From Mesostigma viride (Eukaryota; Streptophyta; Mesostigmatophyceae; Mesostigmatales; Mesostigmataceae): a stretch of 64,000 nt of DNA. The DNA lies in contig RPFO01000165.1 of assembly GCA_009746045.1 (NCBI GenBank), positions 956,546 through 1,020,545 on the forward strand, written 5' to 3'. Below the pieces are notes generated by a model. The model did not search any database, was not told the DNA's origin, and saw only the letters and a program-made list of their open reading frames with translations. Numbering within the stretch: the stretch's first letter is position 1; every line of letters begins with the position of its first letter. Both the position numbers and the translations under genes were made by a program. This document shows, piece after piece, positions 33,323 to 44,760 of this stretch.

Positions 33323-33912
33323 TGCAACCACTCACGGGGGCTGCTCCGGGCTGCTCGAACTATTTCACCCCATGAAGACAACAAACCAGTTGTGAGGGAG
33401 AGAAACGGACGAACAACGACCACCATGGTTCGTTGCTCATCCTTCTATACTGCTCAAAGCTCAAGCCTGGCGGCTGGCGCCACTAGCGCCACTTTAGACA
33501 TCAGCCAATCATAACATTGTCTAATTTCCGACAAGCTAAACTTCAAGCTTTATCTGTCAAGCGAACACAAATATACAAGGGCAAATCTATCGGCTATATG
33601 CCAGGCACCGCCTGGGGCTTCCTTGCATTTGTGTCTGGTGTCCCACGTTGAAATCCTGAAATTGCACATCTGCTCAGTGCCTCGCCGGCTTGCTGTGTAC
33701 CAGCATTCGGCAAACTGCCCTTGTGACGAATGTCAGTGAAATTCAGGTCCGCCCAAAAGTTCCGTCAGCAAATTCAGCGGACTTGGCGCGTGAGTACAAC
33801 TGAGATCCGCGGCGTCAGTACCGGGCCGCGGTATAGCAACCCGCACAAGGCTGCGGACGTCAGAATTACGCTAAAATCTGAATTGCGGACGTGATAGATC
33901 ACGGACGCGACA
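33323..33912. repeat. LTR 1 of the small LTR element
   Basis: 590 bp, TG...CA ends, near-identical to 34755-35344. Visible differences are at the very end (GACGCGACA against GACGTGACA). Confidence 0.8.
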
Positions 33913-34754
33913 GCTGTCGCGTTTGCGTGCCATATCATCCTGGACTGGTCATTACCGCTACTTGGAATGCATCCACTATCAGCAGTAACCATGTGTGAGA
34001 TATGCCACCTCCCCCCCCACTATTTAGCTCACAACAACGTGAGAGCAAAAAGTGAAAGAAAGGCATCTCACACTAAAGAAGGAAGCCCAAAGAGGGCGTC
34101 ATTCCAGGCAGCAGCAAAAAGGAAAAAAAAAATCCAGCTGCTCCAAGATGCTTTTCCAGGATCAGCAACAACCTTAACATGCATGCTTTTAAAGGCTTAG
34201 CAATAACCCCTTCAATGGCTTTTTACCGGGAAAAGCCAAACCTCTTCAGATGCTTTTGAAGGCTAAGCAATAACCTCTTCCTTGTGCTTCCCTGGGTGAA
34301 GCAGGAGGAACATCCAGGCTGGCCGGACTGAACCCATCATGGGTTGTTCGTCCGTTTAAAATGAGAATGAAAGGTGCGGTCCTTTAACGGCACCGCCACC
34401 TTCATGACAGGCAGTCCGGCCCAACCAGCCGATTCTTGAGACCATGCTTTATCATCAAAGCAACCAAAAGACCTTTCAATTCCCATGAGATACATGACGA
34501 ATTACAAAGAGTGTCGAGTTGTAATGTTGTAGTTATAAGAGCAGCTGTGAGGTCCCTTGGTTGACGCCACTGCAGGCCCCTTGTGGCGGCAGTGCGCGTG
34601 TGTTCCCGACCTAGTTCCTACTGGCATGCATGCCAACGACGACCAGGGTGCCCGAAGGCCCTGCCCCTTGTCTCGTTCTCAGTCTTACACACATTCTTAA
34701 CAAAACCAATACATTGTCGTATCCGTCAGTCCATCCTCATGGCAACTGACTGCA

Positions 34755-35344
34755 TGCAACCACTCACGGGGGCTGCTCCGGGCTGCTCGAACTATTTCAC
34801 CCCATGAAGACAACAAACCAGTTGTGAGGGAGAGAAACGGACGAACAACGACCACCATGGTTCGTTGCTCATCCTTCTATACTGCTCAAAGCTCAAGCCT
34901 GGCGGCTGGCGCCACTAGCGCCACTTTAGACATCAGCCAATCATAACATTGTCTAATTTCCGACAAGCTAAACTTCAAGCTTTATCTGTCAAGCGAACAC
35001 AAATATACAAGGGCAAATCTATCGGCTATATGCCAGGCACCGCCTGGGGCTTCCTTGCATTTGTGTCTGGTGTCCCACGTTGAAATCCTGAAATTGCACA
35101 TCTGCTCAGTGCCTCGCCGGCTTGCTGTGTACCAGCATTCGGCAAACTGCCCTTGTGACGAATGTCAGTGAAATTCAGGTCCGCCCAAAAGTTCCGTCAG
35201 CAAATTCAGCGGACTTGGCGCGTGAGTACAACTGAGATCCGCGGCGTCAGTACCGGGCCGCGGTATAGCAACCCGCACAAGGCTGCGGACGTCAGAATTA
35301 CGCTAAAATCTGAATTGCGGACGTGATAGATCACGGACGTGACA
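34755..35344. repeat. LTR 2 of the small LTR element
   Basis: 590-bp copy of 33323-33912. The flanking 5-bp words of the tandem (ACTGA left of LTR 1, TACAA right of LTR 2) do not match, as expected if LTR 1 is internal to a longer tandem. Confidence 0.8.
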
Positions 35345-35574
35345 TACAACCCTAATGGATAAAGAGTGTGAGATACATCCCCTGCCCACCTATGAAGGTG
35401 AGCAGCACGAAATTCCATGGTGTGTGAAAAATCAAAAGACTTTATTGGCATAGGGCACACAGATGCAGAAAAACAAACTCCAACCAACCCCCCTTGCTGG
35501 AAGCACAGCCTGCCCCTTGGACCTGCCCAAGGGGTACTGGGTTACCTAGGCGCCCCTGGTTAACAGGGACCTGC
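35345..35574 (-). mobile_element. 3' end of minus-strand copia element M, separated from its body by the chromovirus
   Basis: The RNase H ORF of element M stops at 55302, immediately beyond the chromovirus. The target repeat CCTGC shows that 35574 and 55298 were once adjacent. On the minus strand this piece carries a purine-rich AGCAAGGGGGG (about 35490-35500) followed by GGTTGGTTGGAG and an AATAAA at 35441-35446, as expected for a polypurine tract and the start of a 3' LTR. The LTR is cut by the small LTR element at 35344. Confidence 0.55.
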
Positions 35575-36190
35575 TGTTACGGCCCTAACCCATGTTTGGG
35601 CGTAACAATTCCTAAAATAAATTAGTTTGGTCAGTCGAAAGTCATTTTGATATTGTTTGAGACTTTCGATAGTTATTATGTTAGATTCGGGGACTTGGCC
35701 GAGTTATTCCATCACCCGGCCCAGGTACCCGTGGCTTTGCTTTCGGTTTGGTGTGTTACTGGTCTGTACCCGGGACTGCCAGGTACCGGGTGCCAGACTG
35801 GCGGATACTATGTACATCTACGGCTGATATTAATTGCAGGCTGCGCTAGAGGTTCGGCCCCCAGCCGACCCGCTGGCATGCACGCCGTCTTGGACAAATG
35901 TCGTAGGTGACAATGGCTTCCCATCTTTGGTTTGGAATAAAATCGACTTGAGTAAAACTCGTCTGCCGAACCAGGGGTCAAATCTGGGCTGCACTAACGC
36001 CCTTCGTGCATTCCATGTATATGCATAATTTATCTAGTTGTGCATTCAGGGCCTAGCTAGTAATTCCGCGTACTGGCTAGAATTCAGGGCTACATTCACG
36101 TAGTCCGGGCGGATAGCAGATTCCGAGTTTATTCAGGTGTAACCCACGCTAGACTAGGGTCTTTCAGAGCCGATGGTGCGGCTCGTAACA
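35575..36190 (+). repeat. 5' LTR of the chromovirus
   Basis: 616 bp. It differs from the 3' LTR at three positions that I could see, all G here and A in the 3' LTR (CGCTGGC, CTGCCGAACC, CCCACGCTAG). Confidence 0.95.
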
Positions 36191-36757
36191 CTGGTAATCG
36201 GAGGATTCGTCTAGGGCCACCCTAGCTCGTACAGAGCGGGCAGGGCCTCGTGATCTGCCTGACGAGAATTCGGTGATCTGCACCAAGACGGCAAGAAACG
36301 ATAACATCGCATCCGCAGCAAATAGGTGGGCACGCAGCCATGGTGGTTGTAGGGCGCGCAGCAGCCATATTGCTCGCTCTGTCCCTCCTCTCTCTGCACG
36401 CGTAGAGCGGTGTTGTGTGCGCCCAGCCCTGTTTTCTTGTCGTTTTCATGTTTGTGCTGTGAGCGCTGGCTCTGGGTACACCGGCCTCGCTCGTTGGTTC
36501 ACGCAGGCCATAACCGTACAGGCTGGCTTGCGAGGGACTCCGCGGGAGTGGCTTACGTGCTGGGGCCCGGTACACGGGCGGGTTGTCACGTAGGTTACTC
36601 CCTTGTGCTGACAGGTTTTCCTGTCTACGTAATGTCGTTGCGTTCTTAGATTATAGGGCCTGTTGGCAACCCTTGTGAGCAGGTGATGGTCACTCACTAG
36701 AGGTACTCAAGGTTCCTTCTTCTCTGCCTATCCCTGCCTGCATGCAATAGACGTGGC
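36191..36757 (+). promoter_or_regulatory. Chromovirus leader with candidate primer-binding site
   Basis: CTGGTAATCGGAGG directly follows the 5' LTR. It starts with TGG and partly resembles initiator-Met-type binding sites (TGGTATCAGAG), so it is a candidate minus-strand primer site. The rest of the leader has only overlapping short ORFs. Confidence 0.4.
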
Positions 36758-37183
36758 ATGTCTAATAATAATAATATTAGGCATACTGGGGCACTTAGGG
36801 GATGGGACAGTGATGGGTCTAGGCAATTATATTACGCATTGGCACATGATGGGGGCACAGGCAAGGTAGGGATTTTTTATAGCTGGGTAGACTGCAGGAA
36901 CAATATAGTAGATAGACATAGGGCTATTTTTAAGGGGTTCGGGACAGCATGGGAAGCAGATCTGTTTATCCAGGCACACATGACACGTCCCGTAGGATTA
37001 CATGTAGAAGCCCCACCGCTAGAGATTAGGCCCAGGGCACGTCCTGCATCTAGGGGGCGTAGGTACGCACATACCAGTGCACTGGCTAGGGTAGAGGACA
37101 CTACAGCTACGCAGCAGGTTACCGTCACCTTTAACCAGCTGACGATTAGCACACACGCTAGCCAGCCGCCCAGCACCCAGTGA
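36758..37183 (+). CDS. Accessory ORF with RNase H1-type hybrid-binding domain, upstream of gag
   Basis: 141 codons from ATG 36758 (MSNNNNIRHTGALRGW) to TGA 37183. Residues about 23-70 show the pattern of the RNase H1 N-terminal and caulimovirus-VI domain: YYALAHDGGTGKVGIFYSW, Cys, a charged helix, then FKGFGTAWEADLFI. The remainder is basic, Pro- and Arg-rich, then Thr/Gln-rich. Known for the domain: binding of RNA/DNA hybrids or dsRNA. It lies 127 nt before gag on the same strand, within the LTRs, so it is part of the element. A protective or RT-assisting role is inference only. A related remnant is at 1527-1916. Confidence 0.7.
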   Translation: MSNNNNIRHTGALRGWDSDGSRQLYYALAHDGGTGKVGIFYSWVDCRNNIVDRHRAIFKGFGTAWEADLFIQAHMTRPVGLHVEAPPLEIRPRARPASRGRRYAHTSALARVEDTTATQQVTVTFNQLTISTHASQPPSTQ

Positions 37184-37310
37184 CGGGGCCATAGTGATTA
37201 GAGGGGCTCATCTATAATATTATAGTATTATATATAATAATAGACAGTAGATGTTGTCTTGACCTTTGTTTTTTGCTTCCTTCTCTTCTTGTGGTTGTGG
37301 TACGGTAACC

Positions 37311-39360
37311 ATGGCGCCTAAAACAAGGGGTAAAGGTAAACCTAAAGGGTCAGAGGTTAGGGAGACGGGTATAGATAGTCCGGCCGTACAGGCACATGAG
37401 GAGATATCACAGCGGAGCCCAGCCTCCCAGCAGGGCAGCTCTGCAGGTCACCCAGGTGTGCTGGCTAGTCCCGCCCGTGAGTCGTACAGACCACAGGCCG
37501 GAATGTTCATAGATAGCGAGCAGCAGCAGCATATGCAGGGAGAATTTTTCAGTAGGTCGGAACGGGTGGAGACCGGCCCGAGGCGGGAGTCTCCCAGGTC
37601 AGATCCAATGAGTGCATCCATCCCACCGGCACAGCCCCCGCAGCAATTGCAGCCGCAGCATGAGCAACCGCCACAGTTGCAACCGCCGCCGCGGCCACAG
37701 TGGCAACCGCAGCCGAATGGTCAGCTTAGCCAGAACGCGGCCTTTTACCATGCGCAACGGGCCCAACGATTAGAGCACCCATGGTCTGTAAACGGACGCG
37801 GACGCGGTCGCGGTAGCCCATCCCGGCCGGAACCCGCGCGTCGTGTATCGTTCAGCAGCGAGCCACAATCCATGGGCACCTCACCGTGGTCGACGGAAGA
37901 GGGGGAGGTCGAACTTCCCCCCGCTACGATGAGGATGCCGAGGAGCGCCCTGAGACGCGCCTGGGTCAGTCCTTCCCAGCGACGGGCCCCGCGCGTCCTA
38001 GCATGGCGCATGGCCCCAACCTGAATCTGAGCCGGTTAGACCTCAACGATCCCGGTTACGAACACCCGACATCCGTTTGGTTGCGGCGAGGCGCTGAGAC
38101 CTCGCGCAGCCAGCCGCGGGCTGCTGGGCCCCCATCGCTGCCGGCGTCCTTTAACCGTCCGCCCTTTTGCGCTAAAGGAGGCCCGCGGGCGGCCACGGTC
38201 AAGGCTCCGCCCATGCCCGATTTCAAAACCGTGCCCAAGTTGCGCGCGGACATGACCCCGCGCGAGATCGATGAGTGGGAACGCATGGTGTTGGCGGTCT
38301 ATTGGGCATGGTGCGAGCATCACGATTGGGAGTTGGCCACTGATGTGCTAATTCCCTATCTAGTAGCGATGTGCATGGATCCGTCCGTTGTCGGCATCCT
38401 CCACTGTGAGAGCGTCGCGTCACGCACCTACCCGCGCACGGTCGAGGAGCTGATGGCCCGCATCCGGCGCAAGTTGGTGCCACCGGACTACAAGCTCCAT
38501 GAGCGCCTGGCCTTTGGCAAGTTCCGTCAGGGCAGCACGCCTTTTCGCGAATTCCTCACCGAGTTTGAGGCGTACACTGCCCGGCTTGACGACATGACCT
38601 GGACCGAGTACAAGGCACGGTTCATCGAGGCGCTGCACCCGGACCTCTTGGATGAGGTGCTCAAGCACTATGCCGAGGTCCCATGGGAGGAGTGGGATGT
38701 GATAAAAATTCAGCAGTACCTGCTTCAAGTCTCGGATGTGATCGCCCGCCGCCGTGCAGCAACTACACGGCGCTTCCCGCTCGCGGCACCCGGCGCGTCC
38801 ACTTCACCACCGCGGACCATGAGGTCGCACAGGAGGACGCGTATGACTACGAGCTGCCAGCGGAGAGCGATTATGACCCTGATTTCCAGGTCAATGCGAT
38901 CGATCCGGCCACTTCCCGCTGCTTTGCGTGCGGCGAGGTTGGCCACCTCAAGCGCGAGTGCCCTCGCCTGCGCGCCCGCAAGGATGAGGAGACGCATGTA
39001 CCCCAGTTCTCTGGCCCCGCCTTCGGCAAACGTCCGGACCCTGCGCAGCGAGGCGATCGGCCCCGTAATGCGGGAGCACGTGCAGCCAAGCTGCAGGATG
39101 CCCGCCGCCAGCCCGCGCAGTATCAAACGCCTCGGGCCTCAGGTCCATCCTTCCAACGGGTGACCCGCGAGGTGAACAAGGTGCTAGCGCAGCAACGAGG
39201 CGCGGCCGATCACGACTCGGACAGTGGGCGGCTGGATGCCCAGGCCATCGCAGGCTATGCGTATGGCGACGACGATGAGGAGGAACCGGTGGAGGAGGGG
39301 GAAGAGCGGACCGGGCGGTCGAACGAGGCGGCCTCCCGGCCATCCGTTCCTCGCGCGTAG
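37311..39360 (+). CDS. gag: Chromovirus Gag, two frameshifts
   Basis: ATG 37311 in a good context (AACCATGGC). The N-terminal third is Gln/Pro-rich and disordered. The capsid-like part is at about 38210-38740 (KTVPKLRADMTPREIDEWER ... FGKFRQGSTPFREFLTEFEA). A CCHC zinc knuckle (CFACGEVGHLKREC) is at about 38920-38965, and there is an acidic tail before TAG 39358-39360. The frame changes at a C6 run near 37916 and again near 38740-38765, so this copy cannot make full Gag. Known role: particle assembly and RNA packaging. Confidence 0.85.
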
Positions 39361-40817
39361 TGTCCCTCCCCTTGGGGGTAGAAGTAGCGGTAGCTCAGGT
39401 AGATAGGGTAGATAGCGTAGTAGGAGTAAATAGTGTAGATAGCAGTAGCTCCGCCGTACAGGCACCGTTAGTTGCGGATACCGGCGCGAGTATGGAGCCA
39501 GTTGGTGAGGCTCCAGCCACGGCTACAATTCCGGCTTCGGGCAGCAACGCGGACGCCCCGCCGACGCATGCAGCCCCGAGGAGTGCGGCCCGCAGCTTGC
39601 TCCTCTTTCGAGGGGGTCTGGCAGTGCCATCAACAGCACTGGACCCCTTCCTCAAGGGCAAGACTGTCATGGACGTGCAGTTCATGGTCGACACGGGCGC
39701 TTCCACGTCATTCATCAATGAGGCACTGGCGCGTCGCGCTGGCTACACTATACGGCCACACGCGACAGTGGTAAATGTGACTTACTCAGATGGTCGCAAG
39801 AACCCCTCGCCAGGTCTAGTCGACATCAAGGCGGTGATTCAGGGCATCCCTGTGGAGCTTACCGCCACTGTCGCGCCGCTGGGCGCAGCCGATATCATTA
39901 TTGGCATTGACTGGATGGACGCTCAGGATGTTGACATCAGCATTAAGCGTCGCGTGGTGTGGTTCCCCGACGGCTCCTTTTGGAGTCCGGTTGGCGAATA
40001 TCAGGCGCAGGGTCCCACTGTGCACAACGTCACGCACGAGCGGGAATTTACCCAACCCCGCCAAGCCTCACAGATCCTCATGAGCATCAAGTCGTTGGAG
40101 GGCAAGCTGCGTCAGGGCAAGGAATACTACATGTATCGCCTCGACCTCGCTGCCGTGGAGCTCATGCTCAATGAGATCGGTGTGGGCTTCACCCCCGAGG
40201 AGACTGAGCGCTACAATGCGGTGTTGGCAGCACGCGCGAAGCTCTTTGATGAGAGTAAGCAAGAGTTTCCCCCGCCGCGCTCGGTGCTCCACCGCATCCA
40301 ATTGCAGGAGGGCTATGGCCCTACGACGTCCCCTATGTACCGCATGGGTCCGGTGGAGCTGGTGGAGCTCAAGAAGATCTTGATGGCGCTTCTGGAGCGG
40401 GGTCTCATCGAGCCCAGCAACAGCCCCTTCTCAGCAGGCGTGCTGTTGGTCCCCAAGCCTGGGGGCAAGTGGCGGCTCGTCACGGACTATCGTAAGCTGA
40501 ACGCTATTACGGTAAAGTCAAAGTACCCTCTCCCCCGCATCGACGATATCTTCAACCGCGTGCAGGGCGCCACATGTTTCACCGTCCTTGATTGCGCAGA
40601 CGGGTTCTGGCAGTTAAGGATTGCGCCGGAGGACTGTCATAAAACGGCGTTCAACACGCCGTTCGGCCACTATCAGTTCCGTGTGGCCGCCATGGGGTTG
40701 TGCAACTCCCCTGCGAGCTTTCAGATGCTCATGAATGACATACTCCGCCCAGTCATGGGAACCGCGCATCTCCCGCAGGTTTCCCGTGACCTCGAGGACC
40801 CCAACCGGGGCGCGAAG
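39361..40817 (+). CDS. pol: Chromovirus Pol, part 1: protease and N-terminal reverse transcriptase
   Basis: The frame lies -1 relative to the end of gag and overlaps its stop, as for translation by -1 frameshifting. Protease: FMVDTGASTSFI (about 39690) with IIIGIDWM (about 39900). RT: GLIEPSNSPF, KWRLVTDYRKLNAIT, CADGFWQL and AFNTPFGHYQFRVAAMGLCN. It breaks at 40817, where the nested copia element begins. The frame continues exactly at 49136 if the element and one CGAAG repeat are removed, so the interruption was the first event to break this part of pol. Confidence 0.93.
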
Positions 40818-41516
40818 AGTTAAAGCGCAATGTGTAGGGATAGATAGATTCCAATGCGCGCGGATAGATTCATCATGAGAATGGTTGGAATGGAGCTTGG
40901 TTAAAAATATAGGCTTACAGCACTCGTGCACATAAGTGCTTAGACACGAGTTTGCCAAGTCAAGGCAACACACGTGAGGCGGGCTCACAAGAGATCTAAC
41001 CAGTTGGCACTGGCCTATTCTTTATATACTTGTGCACTGTGCTTTGCTAGGCCTGAGCAGCCTCGTAGGCCTGCTCAGTATTAACACCCCCGGTACAGTA
41101 TTAACAACCTGTACAGCGTCCAGATCCTATACAGTAGGTCTGCCATACAGGCACAGTGACCACAGAGTACAGTCCACAGTGATTATTGCGTCTGCACCCA
41201 ATAGTCCAGGACTAAGCCTGCGGTACCAACAGACCACAGGTTAAGGTTCCTATTTCCTGCGTACGACGTATTAATCGAATACCGTCGTAGGTTCAGCACC
41301 TAATTCCTGTCAGCCCAGGAATTACTGTCGACCCCATATGCCGTCGGCACATATTCACGCGCGACTTAGAAGAACAGCCGGCTCGCGCTCGCGCGCGACC
41401 GGGAAGTCGGAACGCCATAACTTTCTTGATACTTGTCGGAATGACCTCGTTCCGGTGCCGCTGGAATCGCAGAGATATGCCGAATCAGGATCCCGCCAAA
41501 GCGCTTGGCGTTAACT
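40818..41516 (-). repeat. LTR of element N (3' LTR on the minus strand)
   Basis: 699 bp, apparently identical to 48432-49130. The terminal inverted hexamers AGTTAA and TTAACT differ from the common TG/CA. Confidence 0.92.
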
Positions 41517-42263
41517 CCAATCCTTTCTTTTCTTGAGCTGTAGCAGCTCACACAAGTCTACATACAAACACACACAATGGGTACTGGACATCCTCCCCGA
41601 CTACAAGTCACAACCCACTGGGCATGACAGTCAGCTTGGATTCCTTATTATATGTACATAGCACCCATACTGGTTCAGGAGCACAAACAAATTACAATGA
41701 GTCCCTATCCCTTCCTGGGAGGCTCGCTGTGTTACCCATGTACAAGAGGTTGGCCAACTGTGGCAGCCCATAGGTGTTCAGTGAAGAACTTGAGAAGTAT
41801 GTACAACCTTCAGGACCTTAGGCGAAACCCCACAGATCACCCACAACAGCTCATCAGAAAACATTGCTGACCCCCAGACGGGAGTCGGCGCCGGTCTGCT
41901 GCCCCTTATCGAACCAGACACAACATCTACGCGAAGCACATGCAAAACACAAGCTCCTATACTCATTCCAACCGTGGAAAATCAGGGGACCTGTCGCCAC
42001 CTCACCAGCATGGTGGATGGGTCAGCCAGTCCGTGAAACTCCGCCTTAAGACGGCACCAGGGAATCGAACCCCGCCCACAAACCACAGATCTGGGGAAAC
42101 CTCAGACTGAGATGAAAACCCCAGATAGACATCTCTCCATCAGAGACAATGTCAGACATTCCCACACCAGAGACATGTCTCACCCCTCAAGGTGTGCTCA
42201 GGATTATGTACAATCAAGCTCCCAGCCTGATATCCAGAGACTTAAGCACCCAGCTCTCAGCTT

Positions 42264-43309
42264 TTAGACAGATAGACCAACTTGACAGTCAGCATTCATG
42301 AGCTTCCTCAGTACATTGTACTGGGCCGGGGCCTTGTGTGGCAGCTTGGTCAATGCATCAGCAGGGTTTTCCTCGCCAGGGATATGCTTCAAGTCAACCA
42401 AACTGGCCAACTCCTTTAGCAACAAATAACCCAGATCTCGGCTCCTGGCCAGCTGCTTGTGAACAAACTGGACCATACCCGTGCTGTCTGTTATAGCACT
42501 AACGTCTCCATCTGCAAGGACCAAGGGGTAACTGAAGCCAGCTCCAGCATTAACTCCTTTATGTACAAGCTGGACTGGATCCCCTCACATATGGCCCTAC
42601 ATTCTGCCACATCTGAACTGATACAGACCCTCTTCTGCAGTCTGCTGTACCAGCTGAACAAACTTGCCCTGCTCTGATAGAAAGCAAACAGAGCAGCAGA
42701 TCTCCCCCTGACCTTAGTGACCTGGCGAGCATCCATGGAACTGTCAACAAAGATCTCCAAGGTGTTAGGCTGGGCAAAGTCAATCCCAGACAAAATCAGA
42801 TCAGGGGTACTCTCCACCAACTGGGCTATGACGATCGAGGCTTCTCATCCTTAGCACCTCATCAGGCATTCTGCTGTGCATCATCAATGATAGGGCCCAC
42901 AGGTGGCAGCTAACAAACCACGTCCACATGCCTCTCAACTTGGGACATGTCGTGATAAGCACTAACATCTCTAGTGGCAAGGACCAAGGGATACATATCT
43001 GAAGCAAATCCAGCAAACAACGTAATGTTATTCTTAGGCTAGATTGTCCAGATCCCCTCTCGTAGGTCCTTCAGCCTGCCACATATGCCCTTATCCAGAG
43101 CACAGATCAACCCTCACATACAAACTGTACATGTCAGGCTGAAACTCATTCAGGAACAACCATACTGATAACCATGAAGCAACCATCATTGCAGGGTACA
43201 CATAAGCATCAGATGATAGAGGCACTGAGAAGAAAACCCCACCCAGGCTGAATAAGGCACCACACCGTGGAGCCAACCTTGGGCAACCTCGTGCACAGAT
43301 CCATATCAC
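42264..43309 (-). pseudogene. Copia RNase H and RT remnants of element N
   Basis: Minus-strand pieces: FVDSSMDARQ...YSRLQKRVCISSDVAECRAI (42760-42590), then HIPGEENPADALTKLPHKA (about 42390-42330), the typical copia RNase H ending. They align with element M (MDSSMESRQ...YSRLHRRKAVSSNAAECRAV, and VEDKHNAADALTKVP). Less certain RT pieces lie at 43309-42801. There are many frameshifts. Confidence 0.75.
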
Positions 43310-44679
43310 ATCTGACAGTGTAACACCCCGAGGTCAAACATCAGTACTTAAGGTTTTTCAGTCCCTGAAACATGTCCTCAGACCAGCCAACTCCCATATC
43401 ACCCTGGGAGAAACCAAATCCATGGTTTTACAGCAAAACAGTCATGGACAGAGTAAATCATCCCAAGACCAGCCAACTCCATAATGAGGAGACAACCAAA
43501 CTATATGGTTTCACAGCATCACATCTGGGATCAATCATAACTTCCAGGCCAGCCAACTCCAAACTAGGAGAAACCAAATCCTATGGTTTTATAGCAACAC
43601 ACCTGGGAACCATCACAACTTCCATATGCTGATTGTCATACAGCAATCAATCTGAACATGCACAGGCCAGGGACAGGGTCAACTGGAATCACACATCCAT
43701 CATCAGCAACTCACGTATGCAGATGCTGATCTGTATATACCCTCCACAGTCGGCCTTCAGCATTCAGCAGGTTTCAGATTGCTCTTGAAGCGTCCTCTGC
43801 AGGCTCCATAGTCCCGGACCTTGTAGACTGGAAATTTTCTTCAGGAAGCTTGTGCCAACCCTTCAAACATAATCTGGTTTCTTCTCCATCTGGTAGCCAA
43901 CTTTAAACATGCTGCACTGTTCCAACATTTTCTTTCTTTTTGAGGACATGATAATTCCCCAAAGCAGCATGGTTGCTACAAGAAACCATATATGTAAGCA
44001 ACTGCCAAAACGGGAGACCAATATAAATCTGGCACTCAGCCATGTATGTATCCCCTGGCAACACTCAGGTACTAAGTTACCTCCTGCCACTCTGACAGCC
44101 TGAACTCAACAGGAAAATCTGGATCCACTTGCTTGACAATATTGTTAGCCCCCTCAGGACACTGGTCTGCATCTCTGGAAACTGGAATCTCTGGAACTCT
44201 GGAACTCTTGAATTCTGGAAATCTGGATTTCTGGATTTCTGGTTCATCACCTTCAAGCTCGACAGGTATCACTGGGCAGCTGAAGCTGACAGCATCTCAG
44301 GTTCACTTGCAGACACAGAACTCTGGACCCAGCAACACTCCAACGTACCACATTGGAGAATCCAGGATTAGGAACCCCCTTGCAACAGACCCTGCAGGTC
44401 TTGTACATAGTATGGGGGAACACTATTATGGATAAACTGTAAATACAGGAGTGATATTGCAGAATATACCATGAACACTGCTTGGATGAGGAGCAATGCT
44501 GCCAATGGTTATATTTTCTGGCAACCTGCCAGTGCATATCGGGTATCATCAGTTTTCCATTAACACTGGAAAGTTAGGGTTTATTAACCAACTGTTAATT
44601 TTCCCCTAAGGCATGTTGAGGCCCTTTCCACGTGTGTCCCAACACAAAGCTAGACACCCAGGGGCAACTTGGCTCACCG

Positions 44680-44760
44680 ACCAGCAGTTCTCCTGTATGC
44701 TGACCAAGATCCCATGTCAGAGACCTGAGCATTGGTATCCACTTTAACCCCTCCACCGTC
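44680..44760 (-). pseudogene. Protease active-site remnant of element N
   Basis: The minus strand reads VKVDTNAQVSDM at about 44745-44710, then stops soon after. It matches the protease motifs of elements M (VDTQAQVSII) and P (VDTNSQVSVI) and lies upstream of RT/RNase H in the direction of reading, as in those elements. Confidence 0.6.

Larger units (their letters stand above)
31799..35344. mobile_element. Small LTR element (TRIM-like) in tandem internal-LTR-internal-LTR form
   Basis: Two 590-bp direct repeats, 33323-33912 and 34755-35344, both beginning TGCAACC and ending in GACA, enclose an 842-bp internal region without coding capacity. Left of the first LTR lies another internal region (31799-32040) that matches both ends of the internal region (31800-31900 to 33915-34010, and 31903-32040 to 34623-34760) but lacks about 615 bp of its middle. 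The leftmost LTR is missing. Such LTR-sharing tandems normally come from recombination between LTRs. Orientation is not determined. Confidence 0.75.

Noticed and set aside
36273-36697. Overlapping ORFs in the chromovirus leader
   Set aside because: Short, mutually overlapping in several frames and without motifs.
41032-41244. 70-codon ORF present twice (also 48646-48858)
   Set aside because: It lies in the two identical LTRs of element N and has no protein features.
42045-42085. tRNA gene on the minus strand (GGGGTTCGATTCCCT)
   Set aside because: A T-arm-like sequence exists, but no matching D arm, anticodon arm or acceptor pairing was found; it lies within decayed element N.
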